From Amorphochlora amoebiformis (lineage: Eukaryota; Cercozoa; Chlorarachniophyceae): a DNA stretch of 64,000 nt. Of the stretch, positions 1-63,750 are shown in pieces. Below the pieces are notes generated by a model, which searched no databases, was not told the origin of the DNA, and was given only the letters and a program-made list of their open reading frames with translations. Made by a program: the position numbers and the translations under genes. Position 1 is the stretch's first letter; each line of letters opens with the position of its first letter. The stretch is taken from positions 248,001 to 312,000 of the forward strand of contig BAAHQB010000194.1 of assembly GCA_054601695.1 (NCBI GenBank). Direction: 5' to 3'.

Positions 1-21
1 GGGGTATCAAGATTACGATGA

Positions 22-9130
<9,109 letters not shown>

Positions 9131-9253
9131 TCTTGAAATTTCCGAGGATCTTCAAGTGTGACGTCCCTGAGTGACATCATGTAAAAAAAATTTCTCGGCA
9201 CCTTTGTGTGACTTTTAAACGTGACATGAAGGTCAAACCCATCAGGGCACATC
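9131..9253. promoter_or_regulatory. Shared bidirectional promoter of genes A and C
   Basis: Only 123 bases separate the start codon of gene A (minus) from that of gene C (plus), so both promoters and 5' leaders must lie here or overlap the neighbouring first exons. The segment is free of TA microsatellites and contains several TGTGAC / GTGACATC-type words. No TATA box could be assigned with confidence. The promoter role is inferred from gene positions. Confidence 0.45.
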
Positions 9254-9632
9254 ATGAGTGAGAATTTGGTGATTTCGCCCAAAAAGGGGAAGACCTGTCG
9301 AAGTATGAGTCAAAATGTGATCTCATCCACATCGTGATCGGCCGTTGGAAACCCCAGAAATCAAGCTTCGCCCACACTCCAAATATGTCTACAGTATTCC
9401 AATCGATGGCTTTCGTACAACGACAGCTACGACAGCTTACCGTCCCGAGATCTCAATACCGCGACAACATGGGGGCGCTTCCATTCGTTCAAGCCTCCGG
9501 AGCATCGAGCTCGGCGACGATTTCAAGGAACTCGAGGTCGACATTTACAAGGATAAAGAGTTTAGACTGCTTCGCACTCAAACCGCAAACGTGGAGGAAT
9601 ATGCCAAGACCGGTTTGGTCATCGAAGACTGA
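9254..9632 (+). CDS. Gene C: small two-exon protein of unknown function
   Basis: Exon 1 is 9254-9302 (MSENLVISPKKGKTCR) and exon 2 is 9358-9632, ending in TGA. The 55-base intron starts GTATGAGT and ends CCCCAG, with matching phase 1. The product has 107 residues. Exon 2 has strong coding character: many codons end in C or T and the C-terminal half is charged (FKELEVDIYKDKEFRLLRTQ). Competing frames over the same DNA are longer in one case (to 9759) but have poor composition. There is no signal peptide or membrane span. An AATAAA follows 107 bases after the stop. I do not recognise the protein. The intron is one of the shortest in the window and lacks TA repeats, which helps explain why the gene is compact. 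Confidence 0.6.
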
Positions 9633-9738
9633 GAGAAAAGGAAGTTACGTTATCTTGATGACGAGATTCGCGGACGAAGGGAAAGTCGACGGTCTTGCTC
9701 TTGATAAGTGCCGCTGTATGTCACGTTTGTTGACTTTA

Positions 9739-9744
9739 AATAAA
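9739..9744 (+). terminator. Poly(A) signal of gene C
   Basis: AATAAA lies 107 bases after the TGA of gene C, within a stretch that turns from coding-like to A/T-rich. It is a reasonable cleavage and polyadenylation signal. No other gene in the window shows one as clearly. Confidence 0.5.
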
Positions 9745-9863
9745 AAAGTATTTTTTTAAATCGAAAAGAATATATTCCAAAACATCAATGAATTCAATCA
9801 ATAGTGTATAGCACACATTGTAATCATTAGTATACTGGCATTGAAGAATTATTATATATATAC

Positions 9864-9900
<37 letters not shown>

Positions 9901-10356
9901 ATATATATATATATGATTTTTTAATATTACATAGACATTTATATACTGTACACACATAAGATTAAAAATTACACACATTTGACGCTTACATATTCTGTGT
10001 ATATGTAAATATAATATTATATCAAAGGGTTCCGGACTGAATTCATGAATCATGATACCGTAGATCATTGAATATTATTTACATGTTTTCATATAGATTC
10101 ATTTATATATCTAGTACATATATCATGATAATGATGAGACGATATGGTAAAATATATCAGTATGGAATTTAAATTGTCTGTCGTATACTAGTAACTACAA
10201 AAACAGGTAAAATTATCTAGATTACATGCGTACATATATGTATAACTAGTATAATAAGCTTTAAGAAATATGTATACATATACTATGATAGTATATATCT
10301 AATTATAAAAATCTTTACACTACTAGACTCTACTACCACTGTATATATATATTATG

Positions 10357-10393
<37 letters not shown>

Positions 10394-10477
10394 TATATAT
10401 ATATAAGTATATATATATATATATACACATTATATGTGTATATATATATATATAACATATATATAATATATATCCAG

Positions 10478-10511
<34 letters not shown>

Positions 10512-10538
10512 ATATGTGTGTGTGTGTCTGTGTGTGTG

Positions 10539-10582
<44 letters not shown>

Positions 10583-10607
10583 TCTTTATGTGTGGTGTAC
10601 ATATATG

Positions 10608-10638
<31 letters not shown>

Positions 10639-11415
10639 TATGATATATATACTACAGTAGATATATATATATATAAATACATATACATATATACATACAT
10701 ATATTTTTACTTATATGTATATATATAATATATATTATGTATATAAATATATAAATATATATATACATATATATATATATATATGTGTGTGTATTAATGT
10801 ATGTAATAATATATATATACAATACACATATGTACAATATATGTGGGTGTATATATATACATATATGTATATACACATACAAATATTGACGCACAAATGC
10901 AGAACTGTGATTTCAGTTAACTTTCAGTGAACTCTTAACACTAAAAGCATGACATATCTTCAAATTCTCCGATTATCTCTAGTAAGAGATCTGAAATTCG
11001 AGATATACACGCTGTTTCACAGGCAATGTAAACGCAAATGATTTATTTTCCAGATGTCAGACTCCGTTACTACTAAGAGACTAGAAGTAGTGGAAGGATT
11101 GACGAAATTTGAATGCGCTAGATACTGAGATTTGGATTTGAATTTGGACGGGGAATAGAGAGACCAAAAAGGAAAGAGAGTAAAGCAAATATTGAGAGAG
11201 TAAAGCATATATTGAGAGAGTAAAGCATATATTGAAAGAAATCGAGGTGTGTGTGCGAGATATGTGACAAGTGCTCACAAGATTCATTCCTTGGTATCAT
11301 TATTTGGTTTTTTCCCTTTACTGGATCTTTTTCTTCCTGTTTTTTACTCTGTTCTCTTTGTATGTATGTATGTGTATGTATGGATATTGGTGTGTGTGTG
11401 TGTTGATGTAGCAGT

Positions 11416-11466
<51 letters not shown>

Positions 11467-11778
11467 TGATACATACATATATATATATATATATAATGCT
11501 ACATATATACGTATCATATTCTAGAAATTAAAAAAAAATATATATCTCTTTTTTCTATTTGTGTTGTCTTCCTCCTCCTCTCCCCATCCATTTTCTCTCT
11601 CTACTTCTGCATAGCTATAAATATAATCAAAGCACACACCACTCAATGCTGAAAGAGATCGAGAGAAAAAGGGTGATAGAGAAAGCGAGACGGAAGACAT
11701 GAAGAAAATTCTCAAATCTCAAAACCTTATTGCAATTCAAGAATTATCGCAGAAAAAAAGTGTTCATACTCTACCTAC

Positions 11779-11872
11779 AGGAGAGTGTCAGGCTAAGAGA
11801 GCGAGAGCGAGAGCGAGAGCGAGAGTCCCTACAGGAGAGTGTCTGGCTAAGAGAGCGAGAGCGAGAGAGCGA
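11779..11872 (+). repeat. Two-copy GAGA-rich tandem repeat
   Basis: The word CTACAGGAGAGTGTCNGGCT followed by AAGAGAGCGAGAGCGAG occurs twice in succession. It is in the 3' region between genes C and B and has no evident function. Confidence 0.75.
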
Positions 11873-11922
11873 GGGAGCATGATAAGGAAGAGAGGGACGG
11901 ATACAGGGAGACAGACAGAATA

Positions 11923-12012
11923 GGTGAAGAAAGAGAGATTATCTCATTTACGACAAAAAGGATGTTAGGTGAAGAAAGAGAGATTGTCTCATTTACGACA
12001 AAAGGATGTTCA
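11923..12012 (+). repeat. Two-copy 44-base tandem repeat
   Basis: AGGTGAAGAAAGAGAGATT followed by (A/G)TCTCATTTACGAC and AAAAGGATGTT is repeated once, nearly exactly. It is intergenic. Confidence 0.75.
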
Positions 12013-12236
12013 GTTTTTTAACTCGTACATATGATTAATGTAGATGAGATGTGCAGGCACGATGAGTTTGGACGGTGGGTTGAGATAACAGTGTCAGATA
12101 TTAAGATATCGTGGTAACACACCCCAGTGGAACAATATAGTGTACACATATTCATGTATATGCACGTGTTAATATATGTACACATAGATGAATGGATAAA
12201 TGTTTATATTATATATATATATATATATGTATGTGT

Positions 12237-12280
<44 letters not shown>

Positions 12281-12578
12281 GATTACATTAAACATGAATG
12301 TATAATACTACCAGAATATTTACAAATAAATTTTTACTTTTGCATAACAAATATGTATGTACGTATATGAAAATATAAACATCTAAATAAATAAATATAT
12401 ATACATATATATAAATGATAATAACAATAAACCAAAAAAATAAAAGCTAGATGTGACCTCACACTTAAAGAGAAATCGGCAAAAATAAAACAATAAACAA
12501 ATCGGACATTTTTTTTAAAATATCGCTTAACATCCGAAGCTCCTCCTTTGTGATATCTTCGTAATATCAATATATTTC

Positions 12579-20860
<8,282 letters not shown>

Positions 20861-21269
20861 CGGCTTTCGTCCGCCAGAGGCGATGCACACGTCCTTCGGT
20901 TTGTGTGGCTGGGAGGAAAGCTGACACCAGAGTCCGGAGCGTGGTGTTGGCCCCCGGTGCCACGCAAGGCACTGAAACGACTACCGTGTACCCCTTTGCA
21001 TCTTTTGTACCTACAGCAAAATCGCCAAAAAGGTGGGTCACAACCTGTAACCCGTTGTTCTAATTCACATCTAAAAGGAGAAATCTGGGCGATACTACCT
21101 AAGCCGATATCTAAGATCCATCGAGCAACGCCAACCCCTTTCGCTTAGCTTCGTATTCACGATATCGCCCAATTATCACCGATGAACACGTGTATGCACG
21201 TGCGGTGGTTAGAATCCCCTAAATTCCTCGGATTGCTACGCAACGCGCGAGGCCCTTGTCAGTGTGGCA
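20861..21269. promoter_or_regulatory. Shared promoter region of genes B and D
   Basis: There are 409 bases of GC-balanced DNA without TA microsatellites between the divergent start codons of gene B (minus) and gene D (plus). The gene B frame stays open for about 100 bases into it, so the leader of B may begin near 20970. No specific binding site can be named. Confidence 0.4.
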
Positions 21270-26736
<5,467 letters not shown>

Positions 26737-27493
26737 CTAACCAACAAGCTCGTAAAGTCCGATCGGCAGAAACACCACGCCCCCAAGCGTCAAGATAACC
26801 GCCAACATCGCTTCCTACATCCAGAATCATTTACTCAGAAAACAAGAGAACAAGGATATGCGATGGTGCACATGATTACATTGTTTTTTCCCATTACTCT
26901 GTTCATACCTTCCAAGGAAAGCGCTCCCTAGGTGGACTCTTTTGCTGGTAATAGCCAACCGGAGGTTCTTCCTCCATCTCCATAAGGTCCACATCCTGGT
27001 TCACAGTGGGAAGGCTTTCGGAGCTCGCATTCCGGGCTTTTTGAAGCAATGGACTGGGGTCCTCGTCGCCAAGGTCAATCTAAAGGAGAGCAATCAAGTG
27101 ATATCGCGGATTTGAAAGTAATGCAAAGTGAAATCTGACAGGATTCTGAATAATTTCAACGAACTGATAAGCAGAAACCGTTCGGAATCAATAGCGTGTA
27201 CTCATTGGAATAGTATACTGCGTACAAATTCTCATCTGATGGATAGTAAGGGGCTAAAATTCAAACAAACCGAGTTGTTGCGACCGCCTTTCATTCGAGA
27301 CCGCATCGGAATCCTGAAGAGATTCAAATCGGGATTCTGCAACGAATCCCGGTACTCCTGATTCAAAAAATGCCGGGATTATACTGAAATCCCCGTAGAG
27401 ACAAATCTCAGGCTCTCTGAGAAATCTCAGGCTGTCCAGACGAACTCAGACCTGTGGCATGAGCGCGTACGGCATGAGTGGTTTTGGGTTCAT
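26737..27493 (-). CDS. Gene F: small tail-anchored membrane protein, possibly TMEM230/DUF872-like
   Basis: Exons 27493-27452, 27079-26909 and 26814-26737 encode 96 residues starting MNPKPLMPYALMPQ. Introns are GT-AG with phase 0 joins. The middle part is acidic (QDVDLMEMEEEPPVGYY). Basic PPRERFPWK directly precedes one hydrophobic span of about 22 residues (EAMLAVILTLGGVVFLPIGL), followed by YELVG and TAG. The PW-K-then-span layout resembles the first half of TMEM230/DUF872 membrane proteins, but the second span is missing. If the donor G|GTTAGA just before the stop is used, the gene would continue, perhaps to the exon at 23677-23588. Family assignment is tentative; exon structure is good. 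It diverges from gene G. Confidence 0.6.
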
Positions 27494-27745
27494 CAGAGGG
27501 GAGAGGATGAAAGTGGGTTTTTTTAAAATGGATCCAGGAGGGGAAGAGGGTGAGGGTTAGAATTTCCCATTTTCAGAGGGGAAAGGGCGGTGGAGGGGGG
27601 TAGAACCTATACGAGCCTTTACTGAGGAGACATTCGCAAAGTTTCGTGATTTGTGATGAGCTGTAGAACGAATTAGGGTTAAAAATTCGAACTTTGGGCC
27701 TTGTTCGTTCTATTTAGGGCTTAGATTGTTATTCGGGATGTTCGG
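27494..27745. promoter_or_regulatory. Shared promoter region of genes F and G
   Basis: There are 252 bases between the start of gene F (minus) and the first candidate ATG of MTFP1 (plus). The region includes G-rich runs (GAGGGGAAAGGGCGG) and lone TTAGGG-like words (AATTAGGGTTAAA). Its role is inferred from head-to-head gene placement only. Confidence 0.4.
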
Positions 27746-27842
27746 ATGGTGGGTTTAATTATACTTCAATATATATATGATATATATATTTATATATATA
27801 TAAATATCAATATATATACATATATATATATTATATATAAAA

Positions 27843-27905
<63 letters not shown>

Positions 27906-28008
27906 GTTGAGCGAGAAGACGGGAGGTGAGGTAGACCTCTATCGTGATACTAACGTCAGGTCATATATTCTGTTATATGTATCAAATATGACATACATAT
28001 AAATATAA

Positions 28009-28086
<78 letters not shown>

Positions 28087-28298
28087 CATATATGTATATA
28101 TTTAGGTATTTTAAAACAATTTTGCCTTGTATTATACAGAGGACTTCAATAGATGAAAATATATGTACATACGTTAGCGTGCATATGTGTGTATATTATA
28201 TAATAATTACATACATATTATATAATAATTACATACACACATTTATACATATGCATATAAGTATATCTATAATATAATAATATATTTAATACTATATA

Positions 28299-28329
<31 letters not shown>

Positions 28330-28509
28330 AATATATACATATATATATATATATATATCTTCTATATATGATATTATTTGTGTGTATACACGTTGCGTTT
28401 ATAGTTATATTTGTATATACACACTATACCAAATATAAAGTATATATTTACATATATATTTAAATATATAGAATGTATACATATACACATGTCTATACAT
28501 ATATGTATG

Positions 28510-28549
<40 letters not shown>

Positions 28550-28564
28550 ATATACAATATATAC

Positions 28565-28634
<70 letters not shown>

Positions 28635-29005
28635 CATATATGCAATGTTGGATATTAGATATCTCGGATATGCGAACGAGCTAGGAGAAGCCTTTCGGCC
28701 CCTAATAAATGTGAATATCGTCCGATTATCCTACGGGATCTCCTCCGTAATGTCCACGTTACCAAAATTAACTAACGCTTATTACTACGATTACAGTTAC
28801 GGTTACGATTACGGTTACGGTTACGATTACGGTTACGGTTACGGTTACGGATTTGAGAAACGGTTATATGTTAAGTATGGTCGATGATAGTGGGTTTGTG
28901 GTAAGTTTGAGCGAGGATAGTATGCTTATGGTTTTAGTAATATTTACACTTAAGCTAGTTACATTTACACAACGCTTCAATTCGGCATTGTTAGGCAACC
29001 AATTG

Positions 29006-29039
<34 letters not shown>

Positions 29040-29229
29040 CAATTGGTTGCCTATATATATATATATTATCAATTGGTTGCCTATATATATATATATGTAT
29101 ATGAGTGTGTGTTTAAATATATACACTATATATACAGTACATATATACATATATATATATGTATATATATATATCATATATATATTTATGTATAGACACA
29201 CATATATACATCTGTATACACAAACACAC

Positions 29230-29280
<51 letters not shown>

Positions 29281-29398
29281 CACATGTACACATGTGTATG
29301 TATATATATATTACATGTATGTGTATATATATATATATATATATGTATGTATTATGTACATATATCACATATATAATATATATATATATGTATATATG

Positions 29399-29432
<34 letters not shown>

Positions 29433-29452
29433 ATGTATGTATATGTAATATA

Positions 29453-29531
<79 letters not shown>

Positions 29532-29625
29532 TAAATACTATGGATAGATGTATGTTTTGGCCGATACGTACGACAAGGTCCAGAAGGCAGATAAGGTATA
29601 TAGATTATATACTAAACTACATCTA

Positions 29626-29668
<43 letters not shown>

Positions 29669-29708
29669 ATATAAAATATAAATATATACATAATGCAATA
29701 TATATATA

Positions 29709-29797
<89 letters not shown>

Positions 29798-30565
29798 GCT
29801 GTATGCATATATACATATATATTATATATATATATAACGTATATATAATACATATATATATATATATAATACATACATATATATATATATATATAAAATA
29901 TTGTACACAAACTTTTTTATTTCGAATTGGTTCGTCGTTACAATAATTCGGTTCGTATTATCTTGTCCGATTAGAAATACGTCGTTACAATAATTTGGTT
30001 CGTATTATCTTGTCCCACTAGAAATACGTCGTTACAATGATTCGGTTCGTATTATCTTGTCCGATTAGAAATACGTCGTTACAATAATTCGGTTCGTATT
30101 ATCTTGTCCGATTAGAAATACGTCGTTACAATGATTCGGTTCGTATTATCTTGTCCGATTAGAAATACGACGTTACAATAATTCGGTTCGTATTATCTTG
30201 TCCGATTAGAAATACGTCGTTACAATGATTCGGTTCGTATTATCTTGTCCGATTAGAAATACGACGTTACAATAATTCGGTTCGTATTATCTTGTCCGAT
30301 TAGAAATACGTCGTTACAATGATTCGGTTCGTATTATCTTGTCCGATTAGAAATACGTCGTTACAATTTATCTTGTCCGGTTAGAAATATGTCGTTACAA
30401 TGATTCGGTTCGTATAATCTTGTCCGATTAGAAATACGCCAAGGCTCCCCCGAGGGTTCGCACCGCCGAAAAAGTCGAGGCTGGAGTCGATACGTGCTTA
30501 TGGCAGGTTAAGGACATATATACGTATATATATATATATATATATTATATAGCATACTAATATAC

Positions 30566-30609
<44 letters not shown>

Positions 30610-30644
30610 GTATATTATGTGTGCGTGAGTGTGTACGTATATAT

Positions 30645-30717
<73 letters not shown>

Positions 30718-30792
30718 TGTGTAAGTTTTGTGTAATATGTGAATATATCCAGGCCTTGGCTTCCGTCATCATCCCAGGCTTTACTATTCATC

Positions 30793-30853
<61 letters not shown>

Positions 30854-30897
30854 AAATACAATATATATATATGTGTATATATATATAAATGTATAAG

Positions 30898-30943
<46 letters not shown>

Positions 30944-31244
30944 CACACACACATACATCATATTGACATGAGTAGTAAAAGGTTGTTCATTGGAGTAAAT
31001 CCGCCCTACTAAAAGTCAAAGCACCCAAGCCCGCGGTAACCACTCTCTAACCCGACACGGACACCCTGACCCTAACCCGAGCCCTAACCATTAAGTTAAT
31101 CAGGTTACGAGCCTAACCTAACCCTGAACCGAACTGTACCTGTGAGCCTAACCCTAACCCTAAGTATGAACGTAACCTTATCTTGGTTTAGATCACGACT
31201 ATTCCAACACTCCTTGGACTTGGGTATGTATGTACATATGGATA

Positions 31245-31290
<46 letters not shown>

Positions 31291-31293
31291 AAT

Positions 31294-31344
<51 letters not shown>

Positions 31345-31362
31345 TAAATAAATGTATATGTA

Positions 31363-31407
<45 letters not shown>

Positions 31408-31427
31408 AATATATATATATATACATG

Positions 31428-31462
<35 letters not shown>

Positions 31463-31509
31463 GTTTTTATGTATATTATAAAATTATATATATTATATAT
31501 TAATATGTG

Positions 31510-31543
<34 letters not shown>

Positions 31544-31762
31544 CTATGTATATGCATATATTATCTTATTTCATAAATATAGGGCTATTCCGTTTATTGT
31601 TCACCCTATCGATGGCGCTGTTCACTGGGTATGTATGCTGCTATATCTGTCCTATATACCTGTATATACTCGGATATATCCTGTATATACTCGGATATAT
31701 CCCTGTATATACTCGGATATTATGTACATCATATATCAAAAATGTCACTCAGCATATATATG

Positions 31763-31860
<98 letters not shown>

Positions 31861-31888
31861 TATAATTACATATGTTATCCACGCCCGC

Positions 31889-31923
<35 letters not shown>

Positions 31924-32151
31924 TTCATATATATTACGTATATATTGAAATATATATTTATACATACAGATAAAAGGCATGTATTCACACACGCATGCAT
32001 GAATACATACATATATTGATACACATATACATGGGTATACACATGCATAATTACATACACACAAACATAAGTACATACATACACATTTATACTTCAATGT
32101 ATGCATCTATTCATGTGGGTGCATAGACATATATTTGCATATACATATACA

Positions 32152-32182
<31 letters not shown>

Positions 32183-32196
32183 CAATCTATATATAT

Positions 32197-32264
<68 letters not shown>

Positions 32265-32721
32265 GACAATGATGGTATTTACATACACACATACATCACA
32301 CATTTCCTTTAGACATACAGGAACGCAACACATTAACATTTACATATAGCCAAAGCATACGCACCCATACGACCGCAATGTATAATACATACGTACGTAC
32401 ATATAGGGCATGGATAACATTTACATATAGCCAAAGCATACGCACCCATACGACCGCAATGTATAATACATACGTACGTACATATAGGGCATGGATAACA
32501 TTTACATATAGCCAAAGCATACGCACCCATACGACCGCAATGTAAAATACATACGTACGTACATATAGGGCATGGATAACATTTATATATAGCCAAAGCA
32601 TACGCACCCATACGATCGCAATGTATAATACATACGTGCGTACATATAGGGCATGGATAACACAACACGTGCCTGGGGGAGTCGGTTGAAAGAGTGGTTC
32701 ACGGGAATTAAAAAAGCGTGA
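27746..32721 (+). CDS. MTFP1: Gene G: mitochondrial fission process protein 1 (MTFP1/MTP18 family)
   Basis: Ten exons give 170 residues, close to the family length: 27746-27748 (ATG only, tentative), 27907-27959, 28659-28746, 29548-29595, 30432-30506, 30753-30794, 30982-31035, 31192-31223, 31583-31628, 32650-32721. All phases agree. Diagnostic family motifs appear in order: [55 protein letters not shown], then [10 protein letters not shown] and MDNTTR near the end. Known members are inner-membrane proteins that promote mitochondrial division, with hydrophobic spans around [24 protein letters not shown] and [14 protein letters not shown]. The first exon could lie elsewhere; exon 5 may begin at 30432 or 30444 (in-frame alternatives). 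Introns hold a minisatellite (29930-30431), telomere-like DNA (31060-31165) and a four-copy repeat carrying the last acceptor. Confidence 0.9.
28782..28858 (+). repeat. GGTTAC/GATTAC hexamer array in MTFP1 intron 3
   Basis: About twelve TACGGT / TACGAT hexamers directly downstream of exon 28659-28746. It happens to read as Tyr-Gly / Tyr-Asp in the exon frame, but the family alignment requires splicing at 28746, so it is intronic. Confidence 0.8.
28993..29083. repeat. Perfect hairpin with TA loop plus an extra direct copy of one arm
   Basis: AGGCAACCAATTGATAAT (28993-29010) is followed by a TA tract and then its exact reverse complement ATTATCAATTGGTTGCCT (29035-29052). A further direct copy of the right arm follows at about 29066-29083. 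It lies in MTFP1 intron 3. The arms are 18 bases and continue into TA, so the foldback could be longer. Confidence 0.9.
29930..30431 (+). repeat. Eleven-copy minisatellite of about 47 bases carrying the MTFP1 exon 5 acceptor
   Basis: The unit is CGTCGTTACAATAATTCGGT followed by TCGTATTATCTTGTCCGATTAGAAATA. The final unit ends CCGATTAG|AAATACGCC, which is the start of MTFP1 exon 5 (30432). Units alternate between ACAATAATTCGG and ACAATGATTCGG, pointing to duplication of two-unit blocks. One unit near 30360 is truncated. Confidence 0.92.
31643..31722 (+). repeat. Three-copy TATACTCGGATATAT(C) repeat after MTFP1 exon 9
   Basis: CTGTATATACTCGGATATAT is repeated three times just downstream of the donor at 31629. 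It does not contain the donor itself. Confidence 0.75.
32334..32664 (+). repeat. Four-copy, about 82-base repeat carrying the last MTFP1 acceptor
   Basis: Each unit runs from AACATTTACATATAGCCAAA through CATACGCACCCATACGACC and GCAATGTATAATACATACG to CGTACATATAG|GGCATGGATAAC. The last unit supplies the real acceptor and the first 12 bases of exon 32650-32721. The three earlier units keep the same acceptor and exon start but lead back into the repeat. Confidence 0.9.
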
Positions 32722-50237
<17,516 letters not shown>

Positions 50238-50361
50238 AGTAGTCGGTCCCACAGACAATTGGGGCCCGCCGTTTTGGTTTTCAGACGATAAAATAAACTC
50301 TACTAGAGATTAATTCCTCGGTCAATCCACATTTTCCCACGGTGACATTTCTGCGTGACTT
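50238..50361. promoter_or_regulatory. Shared bidirectional promoter of genes I and J
   Basis: Start codons of the cyclic-nucleotide/beta-lactamase gene (minus, 50237) and RRP8 (plus, 50362) are 124 bases apart. The segment has no TA repeat and no evident TATA box. The frame of gene I exon 1 stays open for about 65 bases into it without another ATG. Confidence 0.45.
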
Positions 50362-57413
<7,052 letters not shown>

Positions 57414-57635
57414 ACCCAAACATGTAACGTGTATTCTAATAAGAAATGCAACCAGTTAAGTGGTATTTAAACGAGATGTCTGTGATGGTTGATTTGAACA
57501 AATGCTATCAGCATGCATGTATAGAGTCGATGTGTTTACCATGGTTCTCTTTAATTACAATATACGAATACCTAACATGGAACCCTAACATGTACCCCTA
57601 ACATACCCGAAGAACGTCACTGCTCCCTTATGTAT

Positions 57636-57666
<31 letters not shown>

Positions 57667-57691
57667 ATATATATATATATATATATATATA

Positions 57692-57730
<39 letters not shown>

Positions 57731-57738
57731 GTGTATGC

Positions 57739-57774
<36 letters not shown>

Positions 57775-58144
57775 TATATATTTATGTATATATATATATA
57801 TATATATACATGTAGATTTGTATGTGAAATGCATATACACACATATACACATATATATACATATATACACACATATATATTTACATGTAAGTATATAATA
57901 TATATATATATGTGTAAGAAGATATATATATATATACATTTATATTATACAGCGTGGAAAAGAGAAGAAGGAAAATAGTAAGAGTAGCAGTAAGAGTAGC
58001 AGTAAGAGTAACAGTAAGAGTAACTGTAAGAGTAACAGTAAGAGTAGCAGTAAGAGTAACAGTAAGAGTAACAGTAAGAGTAACAGTAAGAGTAACAGTA
58101 AGAGTAACAGTAAGAGTAACAGTAAGAGTAACAGTAAGAGTAAC
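57414..58144. other. Region downstream of RRP8, convergent with gene L
   Basis: The first 200 bases contain a decayed copy of part of the last RRP8 exon (57440-57485) and CCCTAACAT-type words. TA tracts fill 57630-57950, and a 12-base tandem repeat covers 57975-58145. No independent gene is supported. Confidence 0.5.

Positions 58145-58145
<1 letters not shown>
57975..58145. repeat. 12-base tandem array AGTAACAGTAAG
   Basis: About fourteen units on the plus strand, some with AGTAGC. On the minus strand the unit is GTTACTCTTACT and starts exactly at a candidate donor of gene L exon 58195-58145. In one plus frame it reads Ser-Asn-Ser-Lys. Confidence 0.85.
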
Positions 58146-63001
<4,856 letters not shown>

Positions 63002-63189
63002 CTACAAAACAGCAATATACTACATATAACACTGCCAATACACTACATACAACACTTCCAATATGTACAGTACAGCATTATACAACATATGACACTATGG
63101 ATGTGTAATAGGTACACAAATATACTACATATAAAAATATGGATATGTAATGCTTCGTATTTAAAACATTACACATTAAATATGTGTAA

Positions 63190-63254
<65 letters not shown>

Positions 63255-63281
63255 ATATACATATATTACATGTAAGATATT

Positions 63282-63349
<68 letters not shown>

Positions 63350-63451
63350 GTCATATGTATATTACCTGTAAAATTAAATATATATATATGTGTATATATG
63401 TGTGTATATATATATGTGTATATATTGTATGTAGTAATGCATATATTCTAG

Positions 63452-63505
<54 letters not shown>

Positions 63506-63626
63506 ATATAATATATATATTTCTATATCTATATATATATATATATATAATGAAATATAAATTTATATACACACATATATAAATAAATATAACCATGTAT
63601 ATAATTTATATCTATATTATATTTCT

Positions 63627-63680
<54 letters not shown>

Positions 63681-63707
63681 TTATATTTTTATATATATAT
63701 ATATATA

Positions 63708-63750
<43 letters not shown>

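Larger units (their letters stand above)
9745..12578. other. Convergent intergenic region between genes C and B
   Basis: No gene could be supported. The segment is A/T-rich with TA tracts (about 9850-9910, 10340-10880, 11420-11500, 12205-12275), a CT/GA-rich stretch (11520-11900) and two small tandem repeats listed separately. It holds the 3' ends of gene C (plus) and gene B (minus). Short open frames at 10950-11290 and 11600-11720 lack splice signals and coding composition. Confidence 0.6.

Noticed and set aside
29930-30431. CRISPR-like array of regular repeats
   Set aside because: The units are contiguous near-identical copies with no unique spacers, in a eukaryotic intron.
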